Part shown: positions 52,881-62,050 of the stretch, in pieces
Position numbering within the stretch: position 1 is the first letter of the stretch
Layout of the letters: the number at the start of each line of letters is the position of its first letter
Source of the DNA: Clostridia bacterium
Lineage (GTDB): Bacteria > Bacillota > Clostridia > Christensenellales > UMGS416
Reading direction: 5' to 3'
DNA: 64,000 bases
Assembly: GCA_016938675.1 (NCBI GenBank)
Contig: JAFGUF010000031.1
Span: forward strand, 62,001-126,000
Notes under the pieces: model-generated
Database searches by the model: none
The model's input: only the letters and a program-made list of their open reading frames with translations
What the model was told of the DNA's origin: nothing
Translations under genes and position numbers: made by a program

Positions 52881-53720
52881 CTATTTTAAGTCCTGTCTCA
52901 CTGTTTCGGGCGGAGTCTCCAGAAGCTCTGGGTGGGAAAGATACCTTGTTAAGTGGCCGTAGGCCCTGGCAAATGTTACGCCTGCGCAAATTCTTTCATC
53001 CACCACTACGCCAAGAGGGATAAGCGTCTGTCTTTCGCCATTTACAGGCGGATTAATTCTTGGCTTGCCGATGCTTATGAATACACTGGTTGTACCAAAC
53101 TCATAAGTATGGTGATATACTGAGCCCGTATTTATGGAGGCCATATTTGTAACAAAAAGGCTGGTATGGAAGGGCAGCTGCTCAATGAATGAGCCCGGCA
53201 GAAGGCCTAGGACATCTCCAAGCTTAACAGCGTCTATTACAAGCCTGGAAAGAAGAGGTATGCTCATAAAAAACTTAGCAAGCTTGTCAGATGAGTTTTC
53301 GTTTTCCGCTTTTCTTCCTTCATCAATGGAATCATTTATTTTTTTTGCCACTTCGAATATTGTGTCAGTATAGTCGAATTTCAGCTTTATGACAGTCTCG
53401 ATTTTGTTTTCTACTATGCTTCCCTTTTTGAGCACCACAAATGATACCCAGAACCCTTTTCTAGCGTAAACCTTTCTGTTCATTACAAAACGGTTAAGCT
53501 CAGGCATTTGGGTTATCATGCGCAGGTATGCAGCAATAAGCACAGACATAAAGCTTATACTTATGCCTTCTTTTTGCTTTAGGTTTATGTATTTTTTGAT
53601 TTTTGAGTAGTTGATTTCAGCTTCACCGGAAACCTGCGCATCGTAACGCTTTGTCATAAGATGTGGTATTATCTGAAACATTGGGTCGAGTGTTTTTATT
53701 CTTCTGCCGTCCGCTCTCAT
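52881..53720 (-). CDS. 2-oxoacid dehydrogenase E2-like acyltransferase domain protein
   Basis: This 279-residue stand-alone protein has the fold of the catalytic domain of E2 acyltransferases (chloramphenicol acetyltransferase-like), without a lipoyl domain. The trace of the family's C-terminal motif D-H-R-x-x-D-G reads DERICAG: the catalytic His is replaced by Glu and the second Asp by Ala. The upstream FGTTSVFISIGKP motif is conserved. It may transfer acyl groups by another mechanism or be non-catalytic. It lies 141 bp upstream of the Fe-ADH/ALDH operon in the same orientation. Confidence 0.8.
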   Translation of the reverse strand: MRADGRRIKTLDPMFQIIPHLMTKRYDAQVSGEAEINYSKIKKYINLKQKEGISISFMSVLIAAYLRMITQMPELNRFVMNRKVYARKGFWVSFVVLKKGSIVENKIETVIKLKFDYTDTIFEVAKKINDSIDEGRKAENENSSDKLAKFFMSIPLLSRLVIDAVKLGDVLGLLPGSFIEQLPFHTSLFVTNMASINTGSVYHHTYEFGTTSVFISIGKPRINPPVNGERQTLIPLGVVVDERICAGVTFARAYGHLTRYLSHPELLETPPETVRQDLK

Positions 53721-53826
53721 TAATAATTCTCCTTTTCTTTATATCCAGCTTTTTATATAGATATTAATTATATCAGAGAAAAATTACTAATAAAAGCTGT
53801 ATAACCAATAATGATGTATTATAAAG

Positions 53827-54585
53827 CTAAAACTTAACTTCCATTTCCACATAGGTTCGGCCCTTTTTGCTGACGCCGCCGATATTGTTAATGATTATTC
53901 GGCCCTTTCTTCTAACGGAGATAATATGGCCTTCCTGAACAATAAAAGTAGGTTTGGCGATATTCTGCCAGTTCACATATACCATTTGGTCATTGATCAG
54001 TTGCGCCGCTTTGCTGCGGGGGATCTTCATCGCCAGCGAAAGGACGCAGTCAATCCTTAGTGATGCGACAGTGCCGGACACTATAACCGGATTACCTGAA
54101 TTCAGATTAAGAGAGCTTAAGTCATCAATGTATTCAGCAGAGACAGCCGCTCTGGAGACATATGAAAGATTATGGCATATGTACTCAGCCATCTGCTTTG
54201 CTGCGATTATGTATGCTGTATCGTCATCTATTATGATGTCGCCTATGCCGTCCCTTTTTATTCCCAGAGATAGCAAAGAGCCAAGTATCATACGATGATT
54301 AGAGTATTTAATATCGTATTTGCTGAAATGTATTTTAATAGCTGCGAAGTACTCTTGAGGATTGGGAGCTTTGCCTTCCGGGAATATAATAACAGCATTT
54401 CTTTCGCTGCCTTCATAGCCGCCGTATAGCTCATATTTTATGCCCGGTATTCTCTGCAGCTTTTTGCATGCAGCTGATATTTCCGGAGGGCTTAAAAACC
54501 TAGAAACACTCACTTGGTTCTTATATATTGCTGCATCTGTCAAATCATCTATTCTGCGAAGCAGTTCCTTATCATTTTCATTCAT
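53827..54585 (-). CDS. ylmH: YlmH-like S4-domain RNA-binding protein
   Basis: This 252-residue protein has the YlmH layout: an N-terminal RRM-like domain (about 60-150) and a C-terminal S4 RNA-binding domain (about 180-240: LRIDCVLSLAMKIPRSKAAQLINDQMVYVNW). YlmH binds the 50S subunit and acts in ribosome quality control in Bacillus. Its usual neighbours (sepF, ylmG, divIVA) are absent here, so the gene has moved out of the division cluster. AAGGTG precedes the ATG. Confidence 0.88.
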   Translation of the reverse strand: MNENDKELLRRIDDLTDAAIYKNQVSVSRFLSPPEISAACKKLQRIPGIKYELYGGYEGSERNAVIIFPEGKAPNPQEYFAAIKIHFSKYDIKYSNHRMILGSLLSLGIKRDGIGDIIIDDDTAYIIAAKQMAEYICHNLSYVSRAAVSAEYIDDLSSLNLNSGNPVIVSGTVASLRIDCVLSLAMKIPRSKAAQLINDQMVYVNWQNIAKPTFIVQEGHIISVRRKGRIIINNIGGVSKKGRTYVEMEVKF

Positions 54586-54602
54586 TTTATATGCACACCT
54601 TT

Positions 54603-55244
54603 TTATATAAGTCGGCTTTTTTTCAAAGCTTTCTTTTTTATCAGGTTTAGTGTTTCTGGACGTTCATTCACTGAGTACAGCACAGCCCTGTTCACGAAGT
54701 CGCATATATAGAGCCTGTCAAAGCAATTAATAAAGCAGATATCAAAATTCATTTTGTATTTGGCTAAATCAATATCAAAGCACTGTTTAACTTCATCTTC
54801 TGACATGCTTTTGAAAGTGAACATATAAAGATGGTTTTCTGAAAAATGGATATAGTTTTTATTAAGCTTCTCTGTTTTATATATATACCTTTTTTTAAGG
54901 TTATTAATATTTGATATATCTGAGTAATCAATTATGCTGATGCCCGCAGCTTTGGCGGATTCTGACCGTTCTCTTTCCCTGTCTATTATCTGCTCTGCTA
55001 TGTTATCTTTAACAAATACATTGCCGAAATATTCATTTATTATATTATAGGCAAGATAAATATCCTTGTTGATTGCACGGGTTACTTCAACTCCTGTGTC
55101 AAGGCTGCTGCTGTGCCAGTCGGGGCTTTCTCCCTTTTTTAGCTTTCTATAGTCCCGCCTATAGGACATTATAAGAGAGTATTTTGCGTAGTACTCAAAA
55201 AACTCCCGGTTTATTTTGCTATTTGTGTTGTTTGTTTCGCTCAT
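54603..55244 (-). CDS. hypothetical protein, possible nuclease-like fold
   Basis: This 213-residue protein is mostly alpha/beta and charged. The segment SPDWHSSSLDTGVEVTRA (about residue 40) resembles a PD-(D/E)xK-type core in which the final Lys is replaced by Thr, but this is only pattern reading. The ATG at 55244 is preferred because AGGAG lies just upstream, although spacing is short; an in-frame ATG at 55274 has no site. Stand-alone gene between ylmH and a truncated acetyltransferase. Confidence 0.55.
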   Translation of the reverse strand: MSETNNTNSKINREFFEYYAKYSLIMSYRRDYRKLKKGESPDWHSSSLDTGVEVTRAINKDIYLAYNIINEYFGNVFVKDNIAEQIIDRERERSESAKAAGISIIDYSDISNINNLKKRYIYKTEKLNKNYIHFSENHLYMFTFKSMSEDEVKQCFDIDLAKYKMNFDICFINCFDRLYICDFVNRAVLYSVNERPETLNLIKKKALKKSRLI

Positions 55245-55325
55245 ATGCTCCTGCTGAGTTATACTATTTGTCATTTGTAATTTTATAATTATTATAACAC
55301 AATTTTAATTGCTTATGGATAGAGT

Positions 55326-55583
55326 TTAAAAATAACGGACAATATAGCGACCATCTGCGTAGCATGCAGCTGAAGCTTCCGTGGGAACCTGCGCTGGCTT
55401 GCCATTGCAGTAATACCCTGCCAGAAGGCTACCGGAATATATGCAGAAAAATTCTCCGTTTAGTAGCTCATCCAGTGCAGAATCAGAATAAGAAAAATTA
55501 TAAATATCGAATGGAGCGGGGTACTTCCAATCCAGTATAGAGAGCGCAGCTTCTTTATTCATTTTTTCTTTTCTAAATTCCAT
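55326..55583 (-). pseudogene. truncated GNAT-type acetyltransferase
   Basis: The 85 residues match the start of a GNAT-like family (AALSILDWKYPAPFDIYNF...LAGYYCNGKPAQVP), where full-length proteins run about 150-170 residues and include the acetyl-CoA loop. Here the frame stops at ADGRYIVRYF, before that loop. No continuation is seen in the following 80 bp. Probably a degraded gene. Confidence 0.6.
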
Positions 55584-55595
55584 ATGTTTTCTAAG

Positions 55596-56855
55596 CTATG
55601 AGAATAAGTATTTATTTGGGTAACTGTTATACTTTTTGACCAGATTATTGCCTTTGCTGTCCAATATCTCAAAATAGTCGAAGACGAAATCCACATTCAT
55701 AAGCATATCATCAAAATCACAACCTTCAACTACGAAGTATCCTGCACGCGCAGTAGCATTTACCAAGCGCTTAACAGTATCTCCTGTTTGGTATCCGTAT
55801 TGTGCAGCCTTAACAAACGGCAGGTTCAGAATGTCCTCCAAAGGGGTCATATAGGCTATTGTGCCTGCATCACAGAAGAACATTTGTGTAGAAAGATAGA
55901 TTTGGTTATTATCCATTGAGTAATCTTTCAAAGCGGAAGTATCGGCCTTGTTGTATTTGCAGTAGTCCAGCACCATTTTAGTAATGTCTATATTTGCTAT
56001 CATAGGTATGGTAATGCTTTCGTATGCCGCGCCGATTCTCATTGCCACCTCGTTCACTTTCAGCCCCTCATCACCTAAAAGGTATTGGAAATAAACAGGG
56101 CCGTTAAGCATATTAAATGCGGACACTATTTCATGTGTAAGGCTAATGAGTTCATCATGGTATTTTTTGAAATAGACGGACGGAAAGTTATGGCAGGGGC
56201 ATATTCCTATGTGATTATCCTGCTTTATTGTAATTCTGTCCACTACAGATATAATTTTCAGCTCTCCATTATCCAGCCAGCCGTTAACTGTTATCTCGTC
56301 ATTTTCGTAGAACTCCTCAAGCAGTGCTACATCTTCCATGGAATACGATAGAGTGCTGGCGATTTTTAATCGTATTTCATCTGTACTGAATATTTTGTAT
56401 ACTCCCCTCTGGCCTTGACAGTCTACGGGCTTTAATACTAGAGGGAAATTCAGCGATGATATATCACTTTCAGAAAAGTCTTTTTTGATTAGGCAGTATT
56501 TCGGAGTGGGAATATTGTTTTTTGTGAAAATTGATTTCATTAGGATTTTGTTTGTTACGGCTTTTGCAAGCTCAGGGTCGGCGTAGAAGCCAATGCCAAG
56601 CTCCGCGCTGACGATTGCAGCCGTCAGAACAGGCTGGTCTGCGCCAGCGGTAACTATGGCATCAATCTTTTGCTGCTGCGCTATTCTTTTTATGTTTTTT
56701 GCATCTTGCGTTGATATCATTATGTGCATATCAGCATACTTTTTACCAGGGCAGTCCAATTGGTAATCAATAAGGATTGCTTCATCGCCTTCCTGCTTCA
56801 CTTTTTTTATTAATTCTACCTGGTTGCTTCCGCCGCCTAATACCATCACTCTCAT
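55596..56855 (-). CDS. ATP-grasp family ligase
   Basis: This 419-residue protein has an N-terminal pre-ATP-grasp Rossmann domain (MRVMVLGGGSNQVELI), a central ATP-grasp domain with LVLKPVDCQGQRGVY and a metal-binding VNEVAMRIGAAYE motif, and a C-terminal lid. The overall form is like carbamoyl-phosphate-synthase-type ligases that join a carboxylate to an amine. GGAGG is 5 nt before the ATG at 56855; an earlier ATG at 56882 is unlikely. The substrate is not predictable; the neighbouring truncated acetyltransferase suggests a small-molecule or surface-polymer modification. Confidence 0.85.
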   Translation of the reverse strand: MRVMVLGGGSNQVELIKKVKQEGDEAILIDYQLDCPGKKYADMHIMISTQDAKNIKRIAQQQKIDAIVTAGADQPVLTAAIVSAELGIGFYADPELAKAVTNKILMKSIFTKNNIPTPKYCLIKKDFSESDISSLNFPLVLKPVDCQGQRGVYKIFSTDEIRLKIASTLSYSMEDVALLEEFYENDEITVNGWLDNGELKIISVVDRITIKQDNHIGICPCHNFPSVYFKKYHDELISLTHEIVSAFNMLNGPVYFQYLLGDEGLKVNEVAMRIGAAYESITIPMIANIDITKMVLDYCKYNKADTSALKDYSMDNNQIYLSTQMFFCDAGTIAYMTPLEDILNLPFVKAAQYGYQTGDTVKRLVNATARAGYFVVEGCDFDDMLMNVDFVFDYFEILDSKGNNLVKKYNSYPNKYLFS

Positions 56856-57094
56856 CTTATCCTCCGATATATACTGTCTCAAGGGCTATAAAACGAAAAG
56901 GTTCCCCTCATATCTAACTGTATCTAGTCTAATTATTACTCTAGCTCTGGCTGTTTTTCTCAACTGCAGCGTTAAAGTTACTAAGGCTTTACTTGTTTAT
57001 ATTTGTTTCACTCTTTATTATATAAGTATATCTTCATCATTTCAAGCATGCAGCAAATGAAAGCGTTTACCTATAACTTTTACTAAAACCATTT

Positions 57095-57123
57095 AAAAAA
57101 CCTGCCGTATAAAAAACGGCAGG
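57095..57123 (-). terminator. terminator of the YkvA gene
   Basis: Read on the minus strand: 8-bp stem CCTGCCGT / ACGGCAGG with a 7-nt T-rich loop, followed by TTTTTT. The region up to 56856 holds no gene. Confidence 0.85.
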
Positions 57124-57136
57124 CTGCAAGCATTGT

Positions 57137-57580
57137 CTATTTCTTTTCAGGGTCTATTATGAGCACGGTGTTCTCCTCTTCCTGCTGTTTCTGCGTTTGC
57201 TTCCACTCTTTGTAGTCATCTAAATCTTTGCTTATTTGCTTGATAATAAAGGCGAGCACCGCAACGTCATCACCGAAGCCAAGCCCAAAAATGAAATCCG
57301 GGATTATATCAGTAGGAATTACAAAATAAATGATGCCTACTGTTATCATGGCAATAGACTTAAATGGGATAACTTTGTAGCGTCCCTTTATCCAGTCATC
57401 AAACACACTGAAAAAAAGCTGGATTTTCTCCCATGCATCCTGCAGAGGCCCGTGTTTTTTTTCGGCTTTCTGCTTTGCGCTGTCTAGAAGGTTCATTGCT
57501 TTCTCTTTGTCGTTTAGATATTTGTCCGCTCTTTTCTGGTATCTTTTATAGCCCTTTTTTCCGACTTTTTCTGCGTTCAT
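57137..57580 (-). CDS. YkvA family (DUF1232) protein
   Basis: This 147-residue protein has the DUF1232 core VGIIYFVIPTDIIPDFIFGLGFGDDVAVLAFIIKQI, containing the conserved P-x-D-x-I-P-D and GFxDD motifs with a hydrophobic pair of helices that probably associates with the membrane. The N-terminal 70 residues are Lys-rich and helical. Function of the family is unknown. Single gene with its own terminator. Confidence 0.85.
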   Translation of the reverse strand: MNAEKVGKKGYKRYQKRADKYLNDKEKAMNLLDSAKQKAEKKHGPLQDAWEKIQLFFSVFDDWIKGRYKVIPFKSIAMITVGIIYFVIPTDIIPDFIFGLGFGDDVAVLAFIIKQISKDLDDYKEWKQTQKQQEEENTVLIIDPEKK

Positions 57581-57747
57581 TCCAATCTCCTGCTTTGCTA
57601 ATATAAAATGCTTTCAGTCAAGAAATCATTTCAATGCAATAATATCATAAGAATATAATCTTGTCGATTAATATAAAACAACGTGCATTTTCGCTTTCGA
57701 ATTAAAATACCAAATAATTTAAGAAACGTGCTATAATAATACAATAT

Positions 57748-58320
57748 ATGAAAAAGTTCTATGATACAAAGGAGGAGGCGATTGCTTCCTTTGCGGGGCG
57801 GGCGATACCGCTTACCGACAGATACAATAAAGAGCATGCGGCTGTCTTGAGAGAAAAGAACGGCAAGTATTATTATACGAAAATCGAGAGGGGCTTCCAC
57901 GCAACTGTATGGCCAACGGCACTTAAATATGCGCTTGCAAGGGGCGAAAAATATTTTCTGCACACGCATCCAAACAGCGGAAAGCTGGATTCCAAGGGTA
58001 TGCCAAGGGATAACAACCCATTTTCTGGCATTCCGGGCAGCAGAAAGCTGAAGGACGCAGGCGACGCCATGGTGGTGGATGTTCTAAAATATAATGGGAT
58101 CTACCTGTTGTCTGCAATGGGCAATGCATACCTTTACGAAGGCAAGGGTGCCATAGGAAGCGACAAGAATACGCATGCTAACAATAAGAATGAATTCAGG
58201 AACTTAAAGCCTGTTCATAGCGGGCTCGCAAGGTCTGAGTATTGCTATAGAAGGATAAAGAGTAAAAAAAGAAAATTTGAAAAAGTATCGTGGACAATTA
58301 GTAATGAAAGCAAAGAATGA
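57748..58320 (+). CDS. hypothetical protein, DUF4329/JAB-like, probably leaderless transcript
   Basis: This 190-residue protein has a central FLHTHPNSGKLDSKGMP motif and a PGSRKLKDAGDAMVV segment. This resembles the JAB-type (DUF4329-like) hydrolase fold in which His and Ser/Asp bind zinc, but the assignment is from pattern only. The C-terminus is basic. No ribosome binding site precedes the ATG, and a TATAAT at 57732-57737 ends 10 bp before it, so the mRNA may start at or next to the ATG. The HAD gene follows 24 bp later. Confidence 0.6.
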   Translation: MKKFYDTKEEAIASFAGRAIPLTDRYNKEHAAVLREKNGKYYYTKIERGFHATVWPTALKYALARGEKYFLHTHPNSGKLDSKGMPRDNNPFSGIPGSRKLKDAGDAMVVDVLKYNGIYLLSAMGNAYLYEGKGAIGSDKNTHANNKNEFRNLKPVHSGLARSEYCYRRIKSKKRKFEKVSWTISNESKE

Positions 58321-58344
58321 GAAAGGCTGCTATATAACAGTAAA

Positions 58345-59217
58345 ATGAAAGAAAAGAAACCAACCATAGCTATAATGTATGATTTTGATAATACATTGTG
58401 CACGAAGGATATGCAGGAGTACAGCTTCATACCCAATCTTGGCATGGAGCCGAAAGATTTCTGGGAAGAATGCAACGAATTCTCCAAAAGCGAAAAAATG
58501 GACAGCATACTTACCTGCATGTACAAAATGATCGATAAATCCAACGCAAATCATAATTCTATTAAAAGAGAAGATTTTGTAAAGCTCGGCAGAGAGATTG
58601 AGTTCTTCCCTGGGGTGGAAAAGTGGTTTGATTTAATCAATGCATACGGAGAGGAGCTCAAGCTTAATGTTGAGCACTACATTATATCATCCGGCATAAA
58701 GGAAATAATCGAGGGTACGCCAATTGCAGGCGAGTTTAATCAGATATATGCCTGCGAATATTACTACAACCAGAACGGAACGGCTGTATGGCCGAAGATG
58801 TCAATAAACTACACAAATAAGACCCAGTTTTTATTTCGAATCAACAAAGGTGTCTTTGATGTATCGAATAATTGTGATCTAAATAGGGTAATCCCGGAGA
58901 ATGAAAGGCATACGCCGTTTACCAACATGATCTATTTAGGCGACGGGATGACAGACATCCCCTGCATGAAGCTGGTAAAGGACAGAGGAGGCAAATCAAT
59001 AGCCGTATACAAAGAGGGACAGAAAAACAAGGTAGATTCCCTGCTTATTGATGACAGGGTAGACTTTTTGTCACAAGCGGACTATCGCGAGGGAAGCGAG
59101 CTATACAATATTGTAAAAAGTATTATGATGAAAATAGCATCGCAGAATACGTTGGAAGAAATACACAAAGAACACATGAATAATATTGAGGGCGGCAAAG
59201 CAGAATTCGACTGCTGA
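58345..59217 (+). CDS. HAD-superfamily phosphatase
   Basis: This 290-residue protein has motif I DFDNTLC (nucleophile Asp about residue 13), motif II SSGIKEI and motifs III/IV KTQFLF and LGDGMTDIPCM. The layout with a helical cap between motifs I and II resembles phosphoserine phosphatase-like HAD enzymes. It probably dephosphorylates a small metabolite. It likely shares a transcript with the upstream DUF4329-like gene and ends in a strong terminator. Confidence 0.88.
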   Translation: MKEKKPTIAIMYDFDNTLCTKDMQEYSFIPNLGMEPKDFWEECNEFSKSEKMDSILTCMYKMIDKSNANHNSIKREDFVKLGREIEFFPGVEKWFDLINAYGEELKLNVEHYIISSGIKEIIEGTPIAGEFNQIYACEYYYNQNGTAVWPKMSINYTNKTQFLFRINKGVFDVSNNCDLNRVIPENERHTPFTNMIYLGDGMTDIPCMKLVKDRGGKSIAVYKEGQKNKVDSLLIDDRVDFLSQADYREGSELYNIVKSIMMKIASQNTLEEIHKEHMNNIEGGKAEFDC

Positions 59218-59231
59218 TAAATTAAAAAAAC

Positions 59232-59257
59232 AAGGGCATAAAGCCCTTATTTTTTTA
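59232..59257 (+). terminator. terminator between convergent genes
   Basis: Stem AAGGGC / GCCCTT with loop ATAAA, then A and eight T. It overlaps the stop codon of the convergent regulator gene. Confidence 0.85.
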
Positions 59258-59984
59258 AATAGTTTTTTATGGATTGGCATATAAATTCAGCGAGCCCCTC
59301 TCCGTGCTTGTTTATATTGTCGCTGAATCGTTGGTCGCCTACATACATATCGGCAAGCCCAGAGAGGATTTCGTCCGTGCAGTCATAAAAATGATCAGTT
59401 ATATGTTTCTGCCATTCTATTACTAAAGCATCGGAGCTTTTGCTGCCGGGCTTAGCGTTCATGCAGTCTGCGAATTCATCAAAAATTCTGCTGTTCTCGG
59501 TCGTAATCCTTTTCCAATCCTCGTCTTTATATGCGGCAGTTTTTTTGCTGCTTTGCCTGTAGGCTTCTGTATCGCCCCAGCGCTGTTTCACCTCTTCTTT
59601 ATACTTGTTTATTTGCTTCTTAATTTCAGTCATGTCAAACTCCTTTAGGTTTACTTTGCCAGATTTAAGATTGTCGTCCAAAAGCTCAATCAATCTATCA
59701 AGCCTTTTTCTCTGCAGAATAAGAAGGTCTCGGTGCTTTTTAAGTGCCGCAGTTCTGTCATAAGCAGGGTCATCCATTATTTCACGGATATCTTTTAGCG
59801 GCATATTCAGCTCCTTGAAAAATAATATTTCCTGCAGCCGTTTCAATGCCTCTTCGTCATATAGCCTATATCCGTTTTCTGCAACTATGCTGGGCGTTAG
59901 CAACCCCACTTCATCATAATAATGAAGCGTACGCACAGTTATTCCGCTAAGCTTTGCAGCCTGATTGATGGTTAATGGTTTCAT
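59247..59984 (-). CDS. MerR-family regulator with TipAS-like ligand domain
   Basis: This 245-residue protein has an N-terminal MerR winged helix (LTINQAAKLSGITVRTLHYYDEVGLL, then NGYRLYDEEAL), a dimerisation helix, and a C-terminal TipAS-type domain (about 130-245) with the aromatic pattern seen in the thiostrepton-binding family. Such regulators respond to drug-like ligands and activate efflux or modification genes. It is convergent with the HAD gene; its target promoter was not identified. Confidence 0.9.
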   Translation of the reverse strand: MKPLTINQAAKLSGITVRTLHYYDEVGLLTPSIVAENGYRLYDEEALKRLQEILFFKELNMPLKDIREIMDDPAYDRTAALKKHRDLLILQRKRLDRLIELLDDNLKSGKVNLKEFDMTEIKKQINKYKEEVKQRWGDTEAYRQSSKKTAAYKDEDWKRITTENSRIFDEFADCMNAKPGSKSSDALVIEWQKHITDHFYDCTDEILSGLADMYVGDQRFSDNINKHGEGLAEFICQSIKNYLKK

Positions 59985-60056
59985 ATATGTACAACCTTTA
60001 AATCTGATTTATCTACATTATAAACTATTACGTAACGTCAGAGTCAATAGAAAAAT

Positions 60057-60087
60057 AAAAAACTGTCTGATTCTGCAGACAGTTTTT
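60057..60087 (-). terminator. terminator of the persulfide dioxygenase gene
   Basis: Stem ACTGTCTG / CAGACAGT with a 6-nt loop and A/T runs on both sides; reads as a terminator on the minus strand. Confidence 0.8.
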
Positions 60088-60108
60088 GAAATCTTTATAA
60101 ATATATCA

Positions 60109-61152
60109 TCAAGCTCTGTAATTGACCATACCGCCTTCCAATATCTTAACGCTGGTAAAGCCCTGAGATATGAGAATCTGCGCTGCAGTGACGGAGCGCA
60201 CGCCAGAATGGCAGATAACAATAATCTGCCGATACTTATAGGGGGATAGCTCGCCAAGGCGCCTGCTTAATTCTGCAACCGGAATATTGACTATTCCATC
60301 TATATGCCCCAGAGGCCCATTCATGTCCTTCTCCTCCCGCACATCAACCAGTATAGCAAAATTAATAAGGTCAAAGTCATCTTTGCTGATGTATTCAACG
60401 GGAATGTGTGCTACATCTTCAGCCATAGTTCCTTTTATTTCGCAGGCAGGTATATTAGTAGGTATAAAGGCTGCGTCTGGATCTTTAGTACATTTTTGGT
60501 TAGCCTTCAATACATATCTCATCCATTCAGCAGGGCCAAGCTTTAAATCGCTGATATATGTTACGAACGCATCCTTGTCGGTGATACTAAGGTGAGGATT
60601 TTTCTGTCTTTGGTTATCCAGGCTGGACGGTTCGCGGTTTCTGTATTCATGTGCTGGATATACAATTATATTGCCTGATAATGGCTTTAACTTCTGCAGG
60701 CTTTCCCAGTGGGCATTTGCGCTGCCGCCGGGCAAGTCGTCGCGTCCTGCTCCCGCATCCTCAAGAAACAGAAAATCCCCTGTAAAAATCATATTGTCAA
60801 ACAAAAGGGATATGGAGTCTTCTGTGTGTCCCGGGGTTTCTATGATCTTGGCCTGCATCCCGGCGATATTGATTATATCTCCATCTGATACGCGGGTAGT
60901 GACGCAAGGGGCATGCGCATTTTTATGCATTATGTACTCGCAGCCTGTTGCTTCCATCAATGATGCACCTGCAGAAATATGATCTGCGTGTGTATGGGTG
61001 TCTATTACGTGGGTCAGCTTAAGATGCCTGTCTTTCAGAAGCTTTAGGTAATCTTCTTTGTAGATAATCACAGGGTCTATAAGCACGCAATCTCTATTTC
61101 TGTCTGATAATAAATACGTCCAGCAATTACCGGGATTTAGCCTCTCAACCAT
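60109..61152 (-). CDS. metallo-beta-lactamase/rhodanese fusion, persulfide dioxygenase-like
   Basis: This 347-residue protein has an N-terminal MBL-fold domain with THTHADH (His53, His55, Asp57, His58) and the ETHE1-type motifs TPGHTEDS and FTGDFLF, and a C-terminal rhodanese domain with the active-site loop CHSGVRS (about residue 317). ETHE1-like persulfide dioxygenases oxidise glutathione or protein persulfide; the fused rhodanese supplies sulfane sulfur. AGGAGG precedes the ATG. In an anaerobe it may serve sulfide or persulfide detoxification on oxygen exposure. Confidence 0.92.
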   Translation of the reverse strand: MVERLNPGNCWTYLLSDRNRDCVLIDPVIIYKEDYLKLLKDRHLKLTHVIDTHTHADHISAGASLMEATGCEYIMHKNAHAPCVTTRVSDGDIINIAGMQAKIIETPGHTEDSISLLFDNMIFTGDFLFLEDAGAGRDDLPGGSANAHWESLQKLKPLSGNIIVYPAHEYRNREPSSLDNQRQKNPHLSITDKDAFVTYISDLKLGPAEWMRYVLKANQKCTKDPDAAFIPTNIPACEIKGTMAEDVAHIPVEYISKDDFDLINFAILVDVREEKDMNGPLGHIDGIVNIPVAELSRRLGELSPYKYRQIIVICHSGVRSVTAAQILISQGFTSVKILEGGMVNYRA

Positions 61153-61178
61153 CTTAATATCCTCCTAACTTAACGCTC

Positions 61179-61988
61179 CTAACCTAATCCTACATCAAGG
61201 CCCATCATGACCATAAAGCCTAGTATGACTCCTATGGTCGCAATATCTGAATGCCCGCTGTGAGCTTCTGGGATCAATTCTTCCGCAACGACGTATATCA
61301 TTGCGCCTGCGGCAAATGCCAGAGCATATGGCAGCATTGGCTGAAATGCCGTAACTGCCAGCGCGCCAAGGACGCCGGCTATTGGCTCAACCATTCCAGA
61401 GAGCTGTCCCCAGAAGAAGCTTTTTCCGCGGGACATGCCTTCTCTTCTTAAGGGAATTGAAACCGCAGCACCTTCAGGGAAATTCTGAATGCCGATACCA
61501 ATTGCCAGAGCAACAGCCCCTGCGAGGCTTGCACCGCTGAAATTGGATGCAACAGCTCCGAACGCTACGCCGACTGCCAAGCCCTCGGGTATATTATGCA
61601 GAGTTATAGCACTAACCAGCAGTATGCTTTTTCTCCAGTTGCTTGGAAGGCCTTCCTTTTGTCCGCCCTCCATTGTCAGGTGCATATGGGGCATCAGCTT
61701 ATCCGCGCCCAAAAGGAATGCGCACCCGAATCCAAAGCCTACCAGCACAACAATCCATGGAATCTGGCCGGCCATTTCAGACATCTCTATGGCAGGAGCC
61801 AGTAGTGAAAAGAAGCTGGCAGCTATCATTACTCCGCTTGCGAAGCCAAGCATTCCATCAAGGACTTTTCTATTTATTTTCTTGAAAAAGAATACTAGCG
61901 CAGCGCCAAGCATTGTTATGCTGTAGGTAAAAAGTGTACCCAAAAGGGCCTGCACTACATGCGAATACTGTCCTAAAAATTCTAGCAT
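61179..61988 (-). CDS. ZIP family divalent metal transporter
   Basis: This 269-residue protein has about eight transmembrane helices. The metal pathway motifs are HNIPEGLAVGVAF in helix 4 and QNFPEGAAVSIPL in helix 5; the latter has Gln-Asn where many have His-Asn. The His-rich loop HMHLTMEGG lies between. ZIP proteins import zinc, iron or manganese. The ATG at 61988 has AGGAGG upstream; the in-frame ATG at 62006 lies before that site. The order suggests co-regulation with the sulfur-redox genes, but a terminator separates it from the rubredoxin-like gene. Confidence 0.92.
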   Translation of the reverse strand: MLEFLGQYSHVVQALLGTLFTYSITMLGAALVFFFKKINRKVLDGMLGFASGVMIAASFFSLLAPAIEMSEMAGQIPWIVVLVGFGFGCAFLLGADKLMPHMHLTMEGGQKEGLPSNWRKSILLVSAITLHNIPEGLAVGVAFGAVASNFSGASLAGAVALAIGIGIQNFPEGAAVSIPLRREGMSRGKSFFWGQLSGMVEPIAGVLGALAVTAFQPMLPYALAFAAGAMIYVVAEELIPEAHSGHSDIATIGVILGFMVMMGLDVGLG

Positions 61989-62003
61989 TATTCCTCCTGT
62001 ATA

Positions 62004-62031
62004 CAAAAAAAGGCCAAATCAATTAGCCTTT
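62004..62031 (-). terminator. terminator of the rubredoxin-like gene
   Basis: On the minus strand the stem AAAGGC / GCCTTT has an 11-nt loop and is followed by a run of T. Confidence 0.7.
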
Positions 62032-62050
62032 TATGTATTTTATATATTTA

